Assembly (NCBI RefSeq): GCF_900964775.1
Contig: NC_041813.1
Coordinates: 32,118,960-32,182,959, forward strand
Direction of reading: 5' to 3'
DNA: 64,000 nucleotides
Source of the DNA: Scleropages formosus
Lineage: Eukaryota; Chordata; Actinopteri; Osteoglossiformes; Osteoglossidae
The notes beneath the pieces are model-generated. The model did not search any database and had not been told where the DNA came from. It saw only the letters and a list, made by a program, of their open reading frames with translations. Shown here one piece after another: positions 1-19,491 of the stretch. Both the position numbers and the translations under genes were made by a program. Positions within the stretch are counted from its first letter, which is position 1. Every line of letters starts with the position of its first letter.

Positions 1-270
1 AGAGGTGTCAGTGTCACTGTGTGTAAGAGGAGTACAGTATGTATAAGAGGAAACATAGTGGTACCTACGGTGTGTATAAGATGAGATACAGTGAATCTAG
101 GAGGTGTCAGTGTGTATAACTCAAGATACAGTGCTTCTAAGAGGTGTTACAGTGAAAATGAGAGGAGATACAGTGTATCTAAGAGGCGTTGCAATGTGTA
201 TAAGAGGAGACTGAGTGTATCTAAGAGGTGTTACACTGTGTTTAAGACCGCACTGGGTGGGATGCTTACC
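1..270. repeat. 21-bp minisatellite at the left edge
   Basis: The first 270 bases are a degenerate tandem array with a period close to 21 bp. Units alternate between forms like GTGTATAAGAGGAGATACAGT and GTATCTAAGAGGTGTTACAGT. Because 21 is a multiple of three, one plus-strand frame stays open and reads as a loose heptapeptide repeat rich in Tyr, Ser, Lys and Arg. I see no splice sites, start context or family resemblance, so I treat it as non-coding. It may continue past the left edge. Confidence 0.85.
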
Positions 271-842
271 AGTGGATATTTACACTATTAGTAATTATGG
301 TTTTGCTTTTCTCTTCGATAGACTCCACGGTCCTCCTTCCTGCAGTGAGCCTCTACTCACCCTCTGCACACTTTTGGCGGTGTGTGCGGTGTAGCCCCCT
401 CAGCATCCCCTCCCTGCTCTCTTCCCTCTCTTCTTCCTTTCTTTCCCCTGTCTTCTCCCAACTTCCTTGTCTATTCCTTGTCCTTTTCGCTCTGCTCCTC
501 TTGTCTCCCTCCATGTCCATTCTTGCCCCCCTGCCTGGGTACTTTTCCCACTTTTCAAAAGGCAATGACCTTGTCACACTGTGCCACAGCAAGTGTCAGT
601 CCTTATATTGTCTGGCGTCAGTATGAATCTGTCACTGTACTCATCATATTTCTACTTATGTCTCCCCACACAACTCAGTCAAGTCCAACTAAAACCCATC
701 CCTGTGCGGTGATTTTCAGCTTCAACACCTGTAGCATTTAGTTATGACGTGGATAATATTTACTGATTCTCTTTGTAAACAGATCTGCCTTGTTTTCCCA
801 TATTGGCATTTTCCATGTGTTTCCACAGAGTTATTTGGTGCT
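271..842. other. Intergenic stretch with no gene seen
   Basis: This stretch has a pyrimidine-rich segment around 400-500 and open frames on both strands that lack any recognisable domain or codon bias. I see no exon with plausible boundaries. It ends where the Tc1-like terminal sequence begins. Confidence 0.5.
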
Positions 843-895
843 TTGCAAAAGTATTCACACCCTTGACTAATGCTCTGATTTTGCTGAACGTTAAA

Positions 896-1109
896 CACAC
901 ACACACACACACTGTCTCAAACCACTTGTCCCAAGCAGGGTCACGGGGAACCGGAGTCTAATGTGGCAACACAGGGCGCAAAGCTGGAGGGGGAGGGGAC
1001 ACACCCAGGACGGGATACCAGTCCATTGCAGTGCACCCCAAGCAGGACTCAAACCCCAGACCCACCAGAGAGCAGGACCCGGTCAAACCCGCTGCGCCAC
1101 CGCGCCCCC
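896..1109 (-). mobile_element. tRNA-derived SINE (family A), full copy
   Basis: Read on the minus strand, this copy begins with a GGGGCGCGGTGGCGCAGCGG head (A-box-like), then a GGGTTTGAGTCC-type B box, and ends in a (TG)n tail after a body with GGGTGTGTCCCCTCCC. The same sequence recurs at 1129, 14335, 28270 and 29296. The A and B boxes indicate tRNA ancestry. It is inserted in the Tc1-like relic and is flanked by GTTAAACA-like sequence. Confidence 0.8.
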
Positions 1110-1128
1110 ATTTTTGAATGTTAAACAG

Positions 1129-1260
1129 TCACGGGGTCACGGGGAACCGGAGCCTACCCGGCAACACAGGGCATAGGGCCAGAGGGGGAGGGGACACACC
1201 CAGGACGGGACGCCAGTCCGTCGCAAGGCACCCCAAGTGGGACTCGAACCCCAGACCCAC
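1129..1260 (-). mobile_element. tRNA-derived SINE (family A), truncated copy
   Basis: This second copy lies in the same orientation about 20 bp beyond the first. It keeps the body (ACACCCAGGACGGGACGCCA, GACTCGAACCCCAGACCCAC) but lacks the tRNA head and the (TG)n tail. It is followed by TTGTTAAACAG, matching the sequence before it. Confidence 0.75.
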
Positions 1261-1989
1261 TTGTTAAACAGTACATTGAAATTTTATTCTCTGTGGTATT
1301 TCATTTCAGAATCCTGAAATTCAGAATGTATTGTTTTAGGGTGACATTGTTTTCACGTCAGTGTGGTGAGAAGTGCTTCTTTTGTTTTGCCTCGTTTTGG
1401 CGTAGAGTAAAAAAAAAACTAACATGGCAGTGCCCACACAATGAAGCGGTGCTAAAGAAATATCTGTGTCAGAGCTTATATATGAAGGGTCTTGGAACCC
1501 CCAAAACACTACAGTTGGGAGATAGTTTCAGAAAAATAAAAAATATGAAATATGCTACTTCATAAGTATTCAATCCCTATATATTAATACTAAGTAAAGC
1601 TAGCTTTTGCTGCAACAGCAGCTTTAAATATTTTGGGGTATTTACCAGCTTTGCACACTGTTCCAAAATTATTTGAGTTGATTATTCTAGGAAGATTTGC
1701 TCCAGGGTGTTCAGGCTTGTTGGATGATATGATTTGTCTCCAATTTCCAAATAGTGGCTCTGATTCCTGGTAGAATTGAGATCATGAATTTGATTAACCA
1801 ATCGCAGAGCGTTCACTCTTTTGTTCTTGAGCTGCTCCTGTACTGCTTTCCCTGATGATGAAAGCAACCTAACAGCATGGTGCTGCCACCACCATATTTC
1901 ACTTTAGGGATGGCGTTTCTTGAGGATTGGACAGTGTTAAGTTAAGTGTTACCACCGTATTGCTGCACAGCTCCACTGTGCTTCAGTTT

Positions 1990-2830
1990 CAACTCACAGA
2001 CTGATGGCCTGTATATTCTCCTTTAATATTACCGATAAAAAGAGGAATTCATGGTATACCTTTGATGATATCAAGGTGTCCTGGTTGTCTGGCAGCAGAA
2101 TATCTCCGGACCATGTCACTGCCACCGCCATGCTGGACTGTTGCTTGAAGGTTCTTACTTTGTAATGCTGTGTTTGGTTTTTCGCATATGTCAGAACCCA
2201 TATCAGCTGAAAAGTTTGACTTGAAGCCATCAGTCCAGAGAAGCCTCTTCCAGAAGTCTTGAGAGTCATCTAGACATACAGTACTTTGGTGAACTGTGCA
2301 TGACCTTTCATCCTCTTTTAAGTGAGCAATGGTCTCTGCCTTGCCACTTTTGCATGTATCCATTTTCGCACAGTATCTTATTGTGGAGTCATGAAGACCG
2401 TCTTGAAGTGAAGCAAGAGAGGCCTGTAATTCCTCAGATGTTGTTCTGGGGCTCTTTTTGAGTTCATTGGTGATTTTATGCCTTGTTTGTGGAGAGACTT
2501 TGGCAATTTCTGCAGTAGAGTCACCACTGTTCCAAACTTTCTCTATTTGATGAGTGTGACTCTGACAGTGGTTTGATGGAGGGTCAGGGCCTTCAAAATG
2601 ACTGTGTAACCCTATCCAGACTCAATGGGTTTAGTAACTCTTCTCCAGAGCTCCTAGAGCCTGGGATGATGTGGCTCTGTGACTCTGTTTTGCGAACTTG
2701 TCTTGTCCTGGTAAAGGTTTTAGTCGATGAAAACTTTATTGGACAGTGCTGGCTGAAACCGGACGTGACTGTGCTTGAACAGCTGATCTTAATTACCTTT
2801 ACGCTTAATTAGGCTGATTACAGTGAAAGG
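1990..2830 (-). mobile_element. Second DNA-transposon relic with Tc1 transposase fragment
   Basis: On the minus strand 2363-2049 reads as a 104-residue open segment with FWKRLLWTDGFKSNF, then VQHGGGSDMV. These match the conserved 'FW..VLWSDE.K' and 'GGGS.M' blocks of Tc1 transposases. The first catalytic aspartate block (WTDG) is recognisable. There is no intact full-length frame. The flanking 2380-2830 looks repeat-derived but I cannot assign it to a family. Confidence 0.65.
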
Positions 2831-2929
2831 GAAATTACTTAAGATTCCACATTCCGTCGTCTTTCTCATGGGGGAAAAACATGAAAACAATACCAGTTTG
2901 ATAGTTTGAATTTTGGTTATGATGCTTTG

Positions 2930-3515
2930 TCTTGATCTCTTCTTACCACAAAACTTTACTCACAGCAGCAAGCTTAAGATGGTTCTTTTTCCATAATGTA
3001 TGTTTTGTGTCACCCTCCCACATGCAAACCTACCACTGTTCATGCTTCAAGAATCCCCATCCGTACGGTGAAGTGTGGAGGTGGCAGCATCATGTTGTGG
3101 GGTTGCTTCTAATCAGCAGGGATTCAGCATCTTGTTAAAGTAGAACGAAAGGGGAATGGAACAAAACAATGGTAAATGCTACAAAAAACTGCATCTGTCT
3201 GTTTAAAAACTGAAACCTGGCAGAAAATTCACCTTTCAGCAGGACAGTGATCCCTAAGGCCAATGCAACACCAGAGTTGTCAAGGACTGAAAGGTGAATG
3301 TCTTGTGATGGCCCACTCAAAGTCCTCATCTCAGTCCCACTGGGAGAGGTCCAGAAGCATCTTTCAGCCAACCAGAATACCTTGTAGTAAATCACCTGGA
3401 AGAATTGGCCAAAGTCAGTCCTGGGTGTAAAGCTGTTATTGCAGTGAAATATGTGTGGGCATTGCAATACTGAGTGAGACAGCGAGTGGTCAAGGGTCTT
3501 AATATTTTTGCGGGG
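2930..3515 (+). mobile_element. Tc1/mariner-type relic, plus strand
   Basis: Plus-strand text around 3055-3110 encodes an interrupted version of the [15 protein letters not shown] block. Text around 3235-3265 corresponds to the Tc1 'QQDNDPKH' catalytic region. The right end, near 3495-3515, reads CTTAATATTTTTGCGGGG, a degenerate terminal inverted repeat. Frameshifts are several and the copy is inactive. Confidence 0.65.
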
Positions 3516-4238
3516 CGCTGCGCTTCATTATTTCCTGTAACAACATGGGTGTCCCCAGCTGCACTTTTTTCTTCTGCCATTGTGTTTGTGGTCTTTCCAG
3601 TCAGCTGTATCCAGTCTGTGTAGATGCCATTAAATTCTCTTGTCCTTTCCTTTCTCTGTTTTTTCAGTTCTTCACCCGCCCTGCCCTGTCAGACCTTTTG
3701 ACACACCTTCTTACCCTTTGACCCTGTACCCGGCTTGCCACGGTGTAACCTGCATACAGGACCCCCAGTCACAGCAACACCCACTGGACAGTCATGGGTA
3801 TAGTTGTGCTTTGAAAGCACCTCTTGATGGCCACACAGTAGAAGACACACAGCGAGGCGACGCAGGACCGACATGAATGTTTGCCTGGACATTTAGAGAC
3901 GGAGGAAGGAGAAACCCTCAGGCATGTAGTAGGCATGCGTCTGGATGTCTTTCGTGGTGAACTGGGCATGCGCAGGTAGAACGAGCTCACAGGTAGGGTG
4001 GGCCTTCATCACAGCACCAAGTCAAGAGCCACGTAAATGGGCACGTAGAAGGCCGATGGGCTTTCGGACCAGCGGAGCTCACTAAAGTTGAGGACTTATC
4101 GCTCTCTTCTCTGAAGCTGAGCTCCACGCGGCGGGGCGTCGGCAGGACGAGCAGCGGAGCAGCCGACGGCGTTCAGGCTAGCTGTCCGCTGACACCCGCC
4201 AAGTTCTCCACACCGGTCGTGGATTGCTGGCCCCCAAG
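3516..4238 (+). promoter_or_regulatory. Upstream flank and probable 5' UTR of PPFIA3
   Basis: No convincing exon is visible from 3516 to about 4080. From about 4090 the sequence becomes GC- and CpG-rich up to the liprin start codon at 4239, as expected of a 5' UTR or proximal promoter. No TATA box is evident. The transcription start site cannot be fixed from sequence. Confidence 0.45.
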
Positions 4239-12441
<8,203 letters not shown>

Positions 12442-13884
12442 GGAGCTGCCGTGGGGTGAGTCAGTCAGGACCGTGAGGCCTGGAGGTGGCCTTTCCTGCA
12501 GCCTGCTTCATCATGACCGTGACCCTGTTGTGACCATGAGCATTTACTGCTGTGTTGTTGGGGAAATTCCATCACCATCTCCTCTGAGCTCTGCACCTCC
12601 ATCTCCCCCACAGGTGCCCCTGGTGATGTGCTGCTCAGGTTCCGCTCATCTGAAGACAGCCACGGAGGAGAGAGAGAGAAAGGGAGATAGAGATATATAT
12701 ATATAGAGAGAGAGAGCTACCTGTGGAAGAAATGATGATGATGAGGAGGATGAGGATGATGACAGAGACCTAGGATGAGTGATGATGAGGCCATTGAGGG
12801 TTTTCTGCAATAAGAGAGATGGGAACTGGAGCAGTCAGTATAGAGACCAGTAAAGGACGAAGGTACGAAGTGTGAGCAACAGTGGCACATTGTCTCACTG
12901 TCTCTCTGTCTGTCCCTCACTGACTGTGTCTGACATAGAGATGGACAGATGTAATGGAAGAGAGAGCAGGGAGGTGAAGCGGTGGGGGGGCTGAATGGGA
13001 GCTCAGTGGAGCTCAGTGGAGCTCAGTGTCCGTACTGAACACAGGGGGACACAGAGACAGAGACTGAGAGCCAGACAGACTGGGGGACAGACAGACACAG
13101 AGAGAGACGGAGAGAAAGAGCATCGCATGAATTTGGACAGAAGAGTTTGTGAAACGAGGATGACCGCTCAAGTGAGAAATGTGTATTTCATTTTTTTATT
13201 TAATTTTTATGACAACTGCTATTAGAGGTTCTGTATGTACTGGATAACTGTATTCCAGCTGATTGTAATTTAATTTTATCTAGATGAAAAACAGATTCTT
13301 TTAAAAGACGGACAGTGAAAACATGCTACTTGTACTTGTACATTTTCAAAACAAAATGTGTGTATGATTAATGACAATATTACTAATTATGGAATTACAG
13401 TAATAAAGACCCCCTGGAAACAGTGCCTACAAGTTCATACATGGTGATGACAATAACAGAGACGGCCATAAAAATGAAAATAAAGCAGTGTGTTGCTGCT
13501 TCATGCTGCTCTGTGTGTCACTCACACATCTTGAATACATCCATCTGTCAAACACACATGCTGGCTTCTCGTAATACAAATGATAGAATGTGTAAAATGT
13601 CCACTTTATGATTTCTAACTGCATTTTCTTCACCATTCTGTTTCAAAAAAGACCTGCATTTCCACCTGCTGCCATGAGTAAGCACTGAGAACGGAAGCGC
13701 AGCACTGTTCCACGTGTCGAAGAGGACTATGAGAAATGTTGCGCATTTATGGAATTCATCAGTCAACTTGCACTCAGTCGTAGTCTGTGAAGAGTTTCTA
13801 ATTTGTCATTATTTTTATCTTCAGTGTAGCTCGAAGGTGAACTGCTTAAATGGAATGTCATACGAAATAGCTTTACGTGTACGT
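12442..13884 (+). other. ppfia3 3' UTR and following AT-rich flank
   Basis: No further coding exon is seen. The stretch has GA-rich and AT-rich low-complexity segments (12661-12716) and ends its likely transcribed part at an AATAAA at 13402-13407, giving a 3' UTR of about 0.95 kb. Other AATAAA-like signals nearby are possible. Beyond this the sequence is plain intergenic DNA. Confidence 0.5.
13402..13407 (+). terminator. Candidate poly(A) signal of ppfia3
   Basis: AATAAA about 960 bp after the stop codon, the first strong plus-strand signal in an AT-rich context. It was chosen by position only. Confidence 0.45.
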
Positions 13885-14010
13885 GTATTCATTTATCAGA
13901 CACTTTTGTCCAAAGCGACGTACATCTCAGAGAAAATACAGTGTTCATTACATGAGCAGGAAGAGACACTTAGATGCAGATGTGTGATTCTTAAATACAG
14001 TTAGTTTCTC
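13885..14010 (-). mobile_element. SINE fragment (family B)
   Basis: On the minus strand the copy ends in a GTCGCTTTGGACAAAAGTGT tail followed by CTGATAAATGAATAC, the L2-like 3' end used by many fish SINEs. It shares its body with 8490-8610 in the opposite orientation. Confidence 0.7.
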
Positions 14011-14334
14011 ACAGCTCACCATATGAACCAATGATCATCGCATGAGTACCTGCTTGAAGGTTTTTCCACTATTCTACAGTTCTAAACATAGAATTATTAA
14101 ACATCAACATTTACACATTTATCAAATACACTGGTACCTCATGTTATCAAAATTTGAGTTACATATATTCACAGAAACAAATATTTCCCAAAAACATTGT
14201 ATTACTTTACTACAGGCATACCTCGATCTATGAAATAAATCCGTTCCAGAAAATTTTGGCAGATTTTGAACTTTTGGCTACAGAAGGCCTATTTCCCATT
14301 GTTTTAAATGGAGAAAAATAATAAGTTTACAATC

Positions 14335-14533
14335 TGAGGGGTGCGGCAGCGGTGGCGGCTGGTGCCTGCTGTGTGATGGGTCTGGGGTTCGAGCCCTGCT
14401 TGGGGTGCTTTGTGATGGACTGGCATTCTGTCCCGGGTGTGTCCCCTCCCTCTTCGGCCTTGTGCCCTGCGTTGTCAGGTAAGGCTCCGGCTCGCTGCGA
14501 CCTTGCTCGGGACAAGCAGTTGTTGGCAATGGA
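14335..14533 (+). mobile_element. tRNA-derived SINE (family A), plus strand
   Basis: A plus-strand copy with B box GGGTTCGAGCCC near 14385, body GGGTGTGTCCCCTCCC and the 3' part ending GGGACAAGCAGTTG. It is diverged by scattered substitutions. Confidence 0.75.
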
Positions 14534-14679
14534 ATGGAACAATCCACATACAGCTGAGGTTTGTGAAAAATAGGTGTTTTTAATTTTACCCATTTCAGTC
14601 ATTGTTATTGCATGTGGCAGTGATGAGGCCACACCCCCATCACAGACTGACCACACCTGGTGCTTGTTTCCCCTTAAAA

Positions 14680-17600
14680 AGGCCCTCTCCAGGTGAGCTA
14701 GTTTAGCCCTAACTGGGACTCTTTTAAAGAACAGATTGTTTTGTGATCCGTTACTGGATCAGGGCCTTGTTGTGACAGAAGGGGCTTGCATGATCTAGGG
14801 CTCTCTAGAGCTATATTGTCAGGAGCAGTATGCTCTTGGTAGGGTCTCCCCAGGTGATCAGGTCTGGAGTGATGATCCAGACTAACAAAATTCAAAAACT
14901 CCCATGAAAAAAGTAAACAAAACAATGTGTATTCTGCCCAGAATAAGGTCACCAGGACCTACCCCTGGGGGTAGTGTTTCTAGGAGAAGCCCCTAGTGGC
15001 CGAGCACCCCGTGTAACTCGGCCGGGCTCAGACCGAAAAGGCAACGTCGGGGGGCCATTTGGGCCCACCACCCTCAAGGTCTAACATGGTGTTCAAGTGC
15101 AATGCCTTTCAGGCAGCAGGAAGGGGCGGAATGGCACCCAGCGTCAGGGCCCCCCTCATGCAGAAACTGGCTCTTGGCATATGGAATGTTATCTCGCTGG
15201 GGGGAAGGAGCCAGAACTGGTGCAGGAGGTTGAGAGATACCACCTAGATACAGTTGGGCTCACCTCCACTCACAGTGTTGGCTCTGGAACCAAACTCCTT
15301 GATAGGGGGTGGGCTCTCTCCTACTGAGGAGTTGCACAGGGCGAGAGGTGCCGGGCGGGTATGGGGATACTCACAAGTCTCTGGCTGGCTACCATAGAGT
15401 TGGAGTTTATCTTGGTGGACGAGCGGGTTACCTCAGTACGACTTAAGGTCGCAGAGAGGAAAACTTTGACTGTTGTGTGTGCTTATGCACCAAACAGCAG
15501 TTAAGAGTATTCGGCCTTCTTGGAGAAGGTGGGAGGGGTTCTGGACAGGGCCCCACCTACAGACTCATTGTCTTGCTGGGGGACTTCAATGCTCACGTTG
15601 GCAATGGCTGGGAAATCTGGCTGGGGGGGATTGGGAAAAATGGCCTGCCCAATCTAAACCCGAATGGTAAAATGTTATTGGACTTCTGTGCTAGCCATGG
15701 TTTGTCCATAACAAACACCATGTTCGAACACAAGAATGCTCATAAGGGTACTTGGTACCAGAGCTCCTTGGGCCAAAGGTCAATAATTGACTTTGTAGTC
15801 GTTTCATCTGACTTGAGGCCACGTGTTCTGGACACTCGGGTGAAGAGAGGTGCTGAGCTGTCAACTGATTACCATCTGGTGGTGAGCTGGATCAGATGGC
15901 GAGGAAAACTGACAGACAGACCCAGCAGACCCAAGTGCATAGTGAGGGTATGCTGGGAACAACTATTGGAGCACCCGGTCCGGAATGACTTGAACTCCCA
16001 CCTCCGTGAGAACTTCTCCCACGTCCTGGAGGAGGTAGGGGATAGGAGGAGGTGGAGTCCGAATGGACCATATTCAAAACTTCCATTGTGGAAGCAACCA
16101 GGCGCAGCTGTGGCAAAAAGCTTATTGGTGCCATTCACGGTGGCAACCCAAGAACCCGCTGGTGGACACCGGTGGTGAGAGAAGCCGTCAAGCTGAAGAA
16201 GGAAGCCTTCAGGGCCTGGTTGGCTCTTGGGACTCCTGACTCAGAAGATAGCTAGTGGCAGGGAAAAAAAGGTGGCAGCAGAAGCGTTTGCAGAAGCAAA
16301 ATTCAGAGCATAGGAGAAGTTTTGGGAGGCCATGGAAAATTACTTTTGGTCGGCCTCAAAGAGGTTCTGGAGAACCATCCGGCAACTCAGGAAGGGTTGG
16401 AGGAGATTCGCCCAAACTGTTCTCAGCAAAGGTAGAGAAACTCTGACCTCACATCAGGACATCATTGGGTGGTAGAAGGAGCACTTTGAGGAGCTCCTAA
16501 ACCTGAGAGATATGCCTCCCTTACAGGAGTCAGGGCCAGAGGCTTCTGGGGTATCAGAGTCCATTTCCCTGGTGAAAGTCACTGAGGTAGTTGGAAAGCT
16601 CCACAGTGGCAAAGCACCGGGAGTGGAAGAAATTTGCCTGGAACTGCTTAAGGCTATGGATGTTGTGGGGCTATCATGGCTGACACGCCTCTGCAATGTT
16701 GCTTGGACCTCGGGGATAGTGTCTTTGGATTGGCAAACTGGGATGATGGTCCCTATCTTTAAGAAAGGGGGACCGGTGAGTGTGTACCAACTATCGGGGT
16801 ATCATACTTCTCAGCCTCCCTGGGAAAGTCTATGCCAGGGTGCTGGGAAGGAGGCTCCAGCCGATAGCTGAATCTTGGACTGAAGAGGAACAATGTGGAT
16901 TTCATCTTGGCCATGGAACAGTGGACCAGCTTTTTACTTTCTCACAGATAATTGAGGGGGTATTGAAGTTTGCTAATGCAGTCTTCATGTGTTTTGTGGA
17001 CATTGAGAAAGCCTATGACCGGGTTCCCTGAGAAATTCTGTGGGAGGTGCTTGGGGAGAATGGGGTACCGGGCCCACTACTGCGGGCCATTCGGTCTCTG
17101 TACACACGGAGCGAGAGCTGTTTTCGCATACTCGGCATTAAGTCAAGCCCGTTCATTGTGTGTCCTGGACTCCGCCAAGATTGAGCTTTGTCTCCACTCC
17201 TGTTTGTGGTTTTCATGACGGGATATTAAGGTGCAGCCGAGGTCGGGAGGGCGTTCTATGTGAGGGCCAGAAGGTGACGACTCTGCTTTTTGTGGATGAT
17301 GATGTCCTTTTGGCACCGTCACATAGATGCCTCCAGCATGCATTGGGATGGTTTGCAGCCGAGTGTGAAGCGGTTGCTGAGAGGATCAGCACCTCAAAGT
17401 CTGAGTCCATGGTTCTCTCACGGAAAAGGATGGCATTCCTCCTTCAGGAAAGAGGAGAAAATCTGCCCCAGGAGGAAGAGTTTAAGCATCTTGGGATCTT
17501 CATGAATAAGGGGAGAAGGGAGCATGAGATTGGCCACAGACTGGGAGCAGCAGCAGTAATGCGGTCGCTGTACTGGACTGTAGTGGTGAAGGGAGAGCTG

Positions 17601-18110
17601 AGCCATAAGGCAAAGCTCTCTATTTACCGTTTAGTCTACGTCCCTACCCTCACCCATGGTCATGAACTTTGGGTAGTGACCAAAAGAATAAGATCCTGGA
17701 TACAAGCAGCTGAAATGAGTTTTCTCTGGAGGGTGGTGGGACTCACTCTCCGCGACAGGGTGAGGAGTTCGGACATCTGGGAGGAACTCAGAGTAGAGCC
17801 GCTACTCCTTCACATTGAGAGGAGCCAGTTGAGGTGATTTGTGCATCTGATAAGAAAGCCCCCTGGGTCCCTCCCTTTGGAGGTATACCAGGCATGGCCA
17901 ACTGGGACGAGGTCCTGAGGCTGCCCCAGGACCTGCTGGAGAGATTATATCTCCCAGTTGGCCTGGGAGCGGCTGGGGATCTCCTGGGTTGAGCTGGAAG
18001 AAGTTGCGAGGGACAGGGACGTCTGGGCTGCTCTCCTCTCCCTATTGCCACCGCTACCCTAGAAGGACAAGCAGGCAAGAACATGGATGGATGGATGGAT
18101 GAATGGATGG
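14680..18110 (+). mobile_element. Nearly full-length, inactive AP-endonuclease LINE
   Basis: A non-LTR retrotransposon of about 3.4 kb. An endonuclease segment is visible from about 15140 to 16000, with LLGDFNAHVGNGW and later STDYHLVVSWIRW. Reverse transcriptase follows, with SWLTRLCNVAW near 16675, FVDIEKAYDRVP near 16995 and the catalytic-box variant FVDDDVLL near 17290, where FADD is usual. The C-terminal part ends near 17990, and the 3' end is a (TGGA)n tract at 18085-18115. Several frameshifts and stops break the frame, so it cannot be active. The layout and tail suggest an RTE/Rex-like fish LINE, but the clade is uncertain. The 5' boundary is approximate. Confidence 0.85.
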
Positions 18111-18360
18111 ATGGACTGCATTGTGTTGTGTGTGTTGGGGGATTTTCCACTGTGTTTTTTGCTTGTGTTCTAGTGGCCTGACACGGCCCTTTCCTTTTCC
18201 CTACTCCTTCCTTCTTCCATACGAAACTAGTGTTAACCACATACCTTCTGACTGAGTTGGAAACTCACATGCATGGACCATTGTTTCTACCATCCCCCAT
18301 TCCATCACAACTCCTCATACCTCAGTCTTTTACCCTCTGTGGATGCTGTACTGACTGTCT

Positions 18361-18610
18361 ATACTGACACTGACTCTTCATGATTCCCCACAGACCAAGA
18401 CTGACTGAACAATAAATCTCCACAGACTCAGCATTGATACACTAATGGTTCCTACAGACCCAGCACTGACTCACCCATAATTCCCTGCAGACTCAACACT
18501 GACTCACCAATGATTCCCTACAGACCCAACACTGATTCACCCATGATTTCCTGCAGACCAAGCACTGACAGACTGATTCCCTACAGACTTGGGACTGACT
18601 TTATGCAAAC
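18361..18610. repeat. 33-bp minisatellite
   Basis: About seven or eight degenerate units with a 33-bp period, each containing a form of GATTCCCTACAGACCCA followed by ACTGACTCACC. The clearest units are 18456-18554. It lies 250 bp downstream of the LINE tail. Confidence 0.8.
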
Positions 18611-19431
18611 CCAATGACTCCTGACAGACCCAGTACTAACAAACAAGCCACAGACTGCCCATTGCTCTGATCTGCTCCCCTGTGGCCCAACCATACTGCT
18701 GCTTTCCACCCATGTGTTATGAGAGAGAGAGAAAGAAAATGAGAGGAGGATGGGAGGGGAGGGTAAATGAATAGGGGGGGCTCTGAGCATCCGGCTGCTT
18801 TAATCTGCGAATTTTCTCAGATGACGCAAAGGCTGTGATTTTGTCATCTCTCCAGCATCTCCTCCTCATTGCCGCCCCTCCATGCCTCATTCTTGCAAGA
18901 TTGACTGCGGTGACGACCAGCAGGTAGGAGAACACGTCCCATCCCATCTCCCGATGCCTCCCCAGCAATGTGTTCCTGTAGAGGTCCTCAGATCAGTCCT
19001 TGTGGCACGATAATGGCACGATGATGGCATCCCAATCACCACTGTCTCTCAGTGGCTTGTACTTCTACCTGACGTTATTGTTTGGTCACTCGGTCCTAGA
19101 GTTTACTGTCGTGTACTCTATGCATGCGGTACATTTACTAGATATTGCAGAGCTCTGTGTGTAATTCCCTTTCTGAGCTTCAGTCACTTGAGTTTGACCT
19201 CTCTGTCTTCATCTGCAATCATCTCACCTGAGACCCATTGTGTGTAGTGACACTGTCATCCTGTCTCTGTCTATGAGCTGCATGGTTCGCGCTCATGTTG
19301 ACACCTGTCTGTGACCGCTGTGTTACTGCTGATAGCCATATGTTACATGACTTGTGTGAAATGGAATGTCCATGCAGGGCGAGTTGACTTGTCTGCCAAG
19401 CAAACCTGTATGAGAGGCAGGTGAGCAAACA

Positions 19432-19491
<60 letters not shown>

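Larger units (their letters stand above)
843..1960 (-). mobile_element. Tc1/mariner-type DNA transposon relic, interrupted by SINEs
   Basis: The left end starts with CTTTGCAAAAGTATTCACAC, a terminal sequence typical of fish Tc1-like elements. Further right, 1600-1700 carries the familiar text around CCAGCTTTGCACAC. On the minus strand 1875-1915 translates to a PKVKYGGGSTML-like segment, the conserved GGGS box of Tc1 transposases. The open frame is short and interrupted, so this is an old, inactive copy. Two SINE copies lie inside it near the left end. Exact boundaries are uncertain. Confidence 0.7.

Noticed and set aside
18361-18610. A CRISPR-like array
   Set aside because: Direct tandem units without distinct spacers, in a vertebrate genome; it is a minisatellite.
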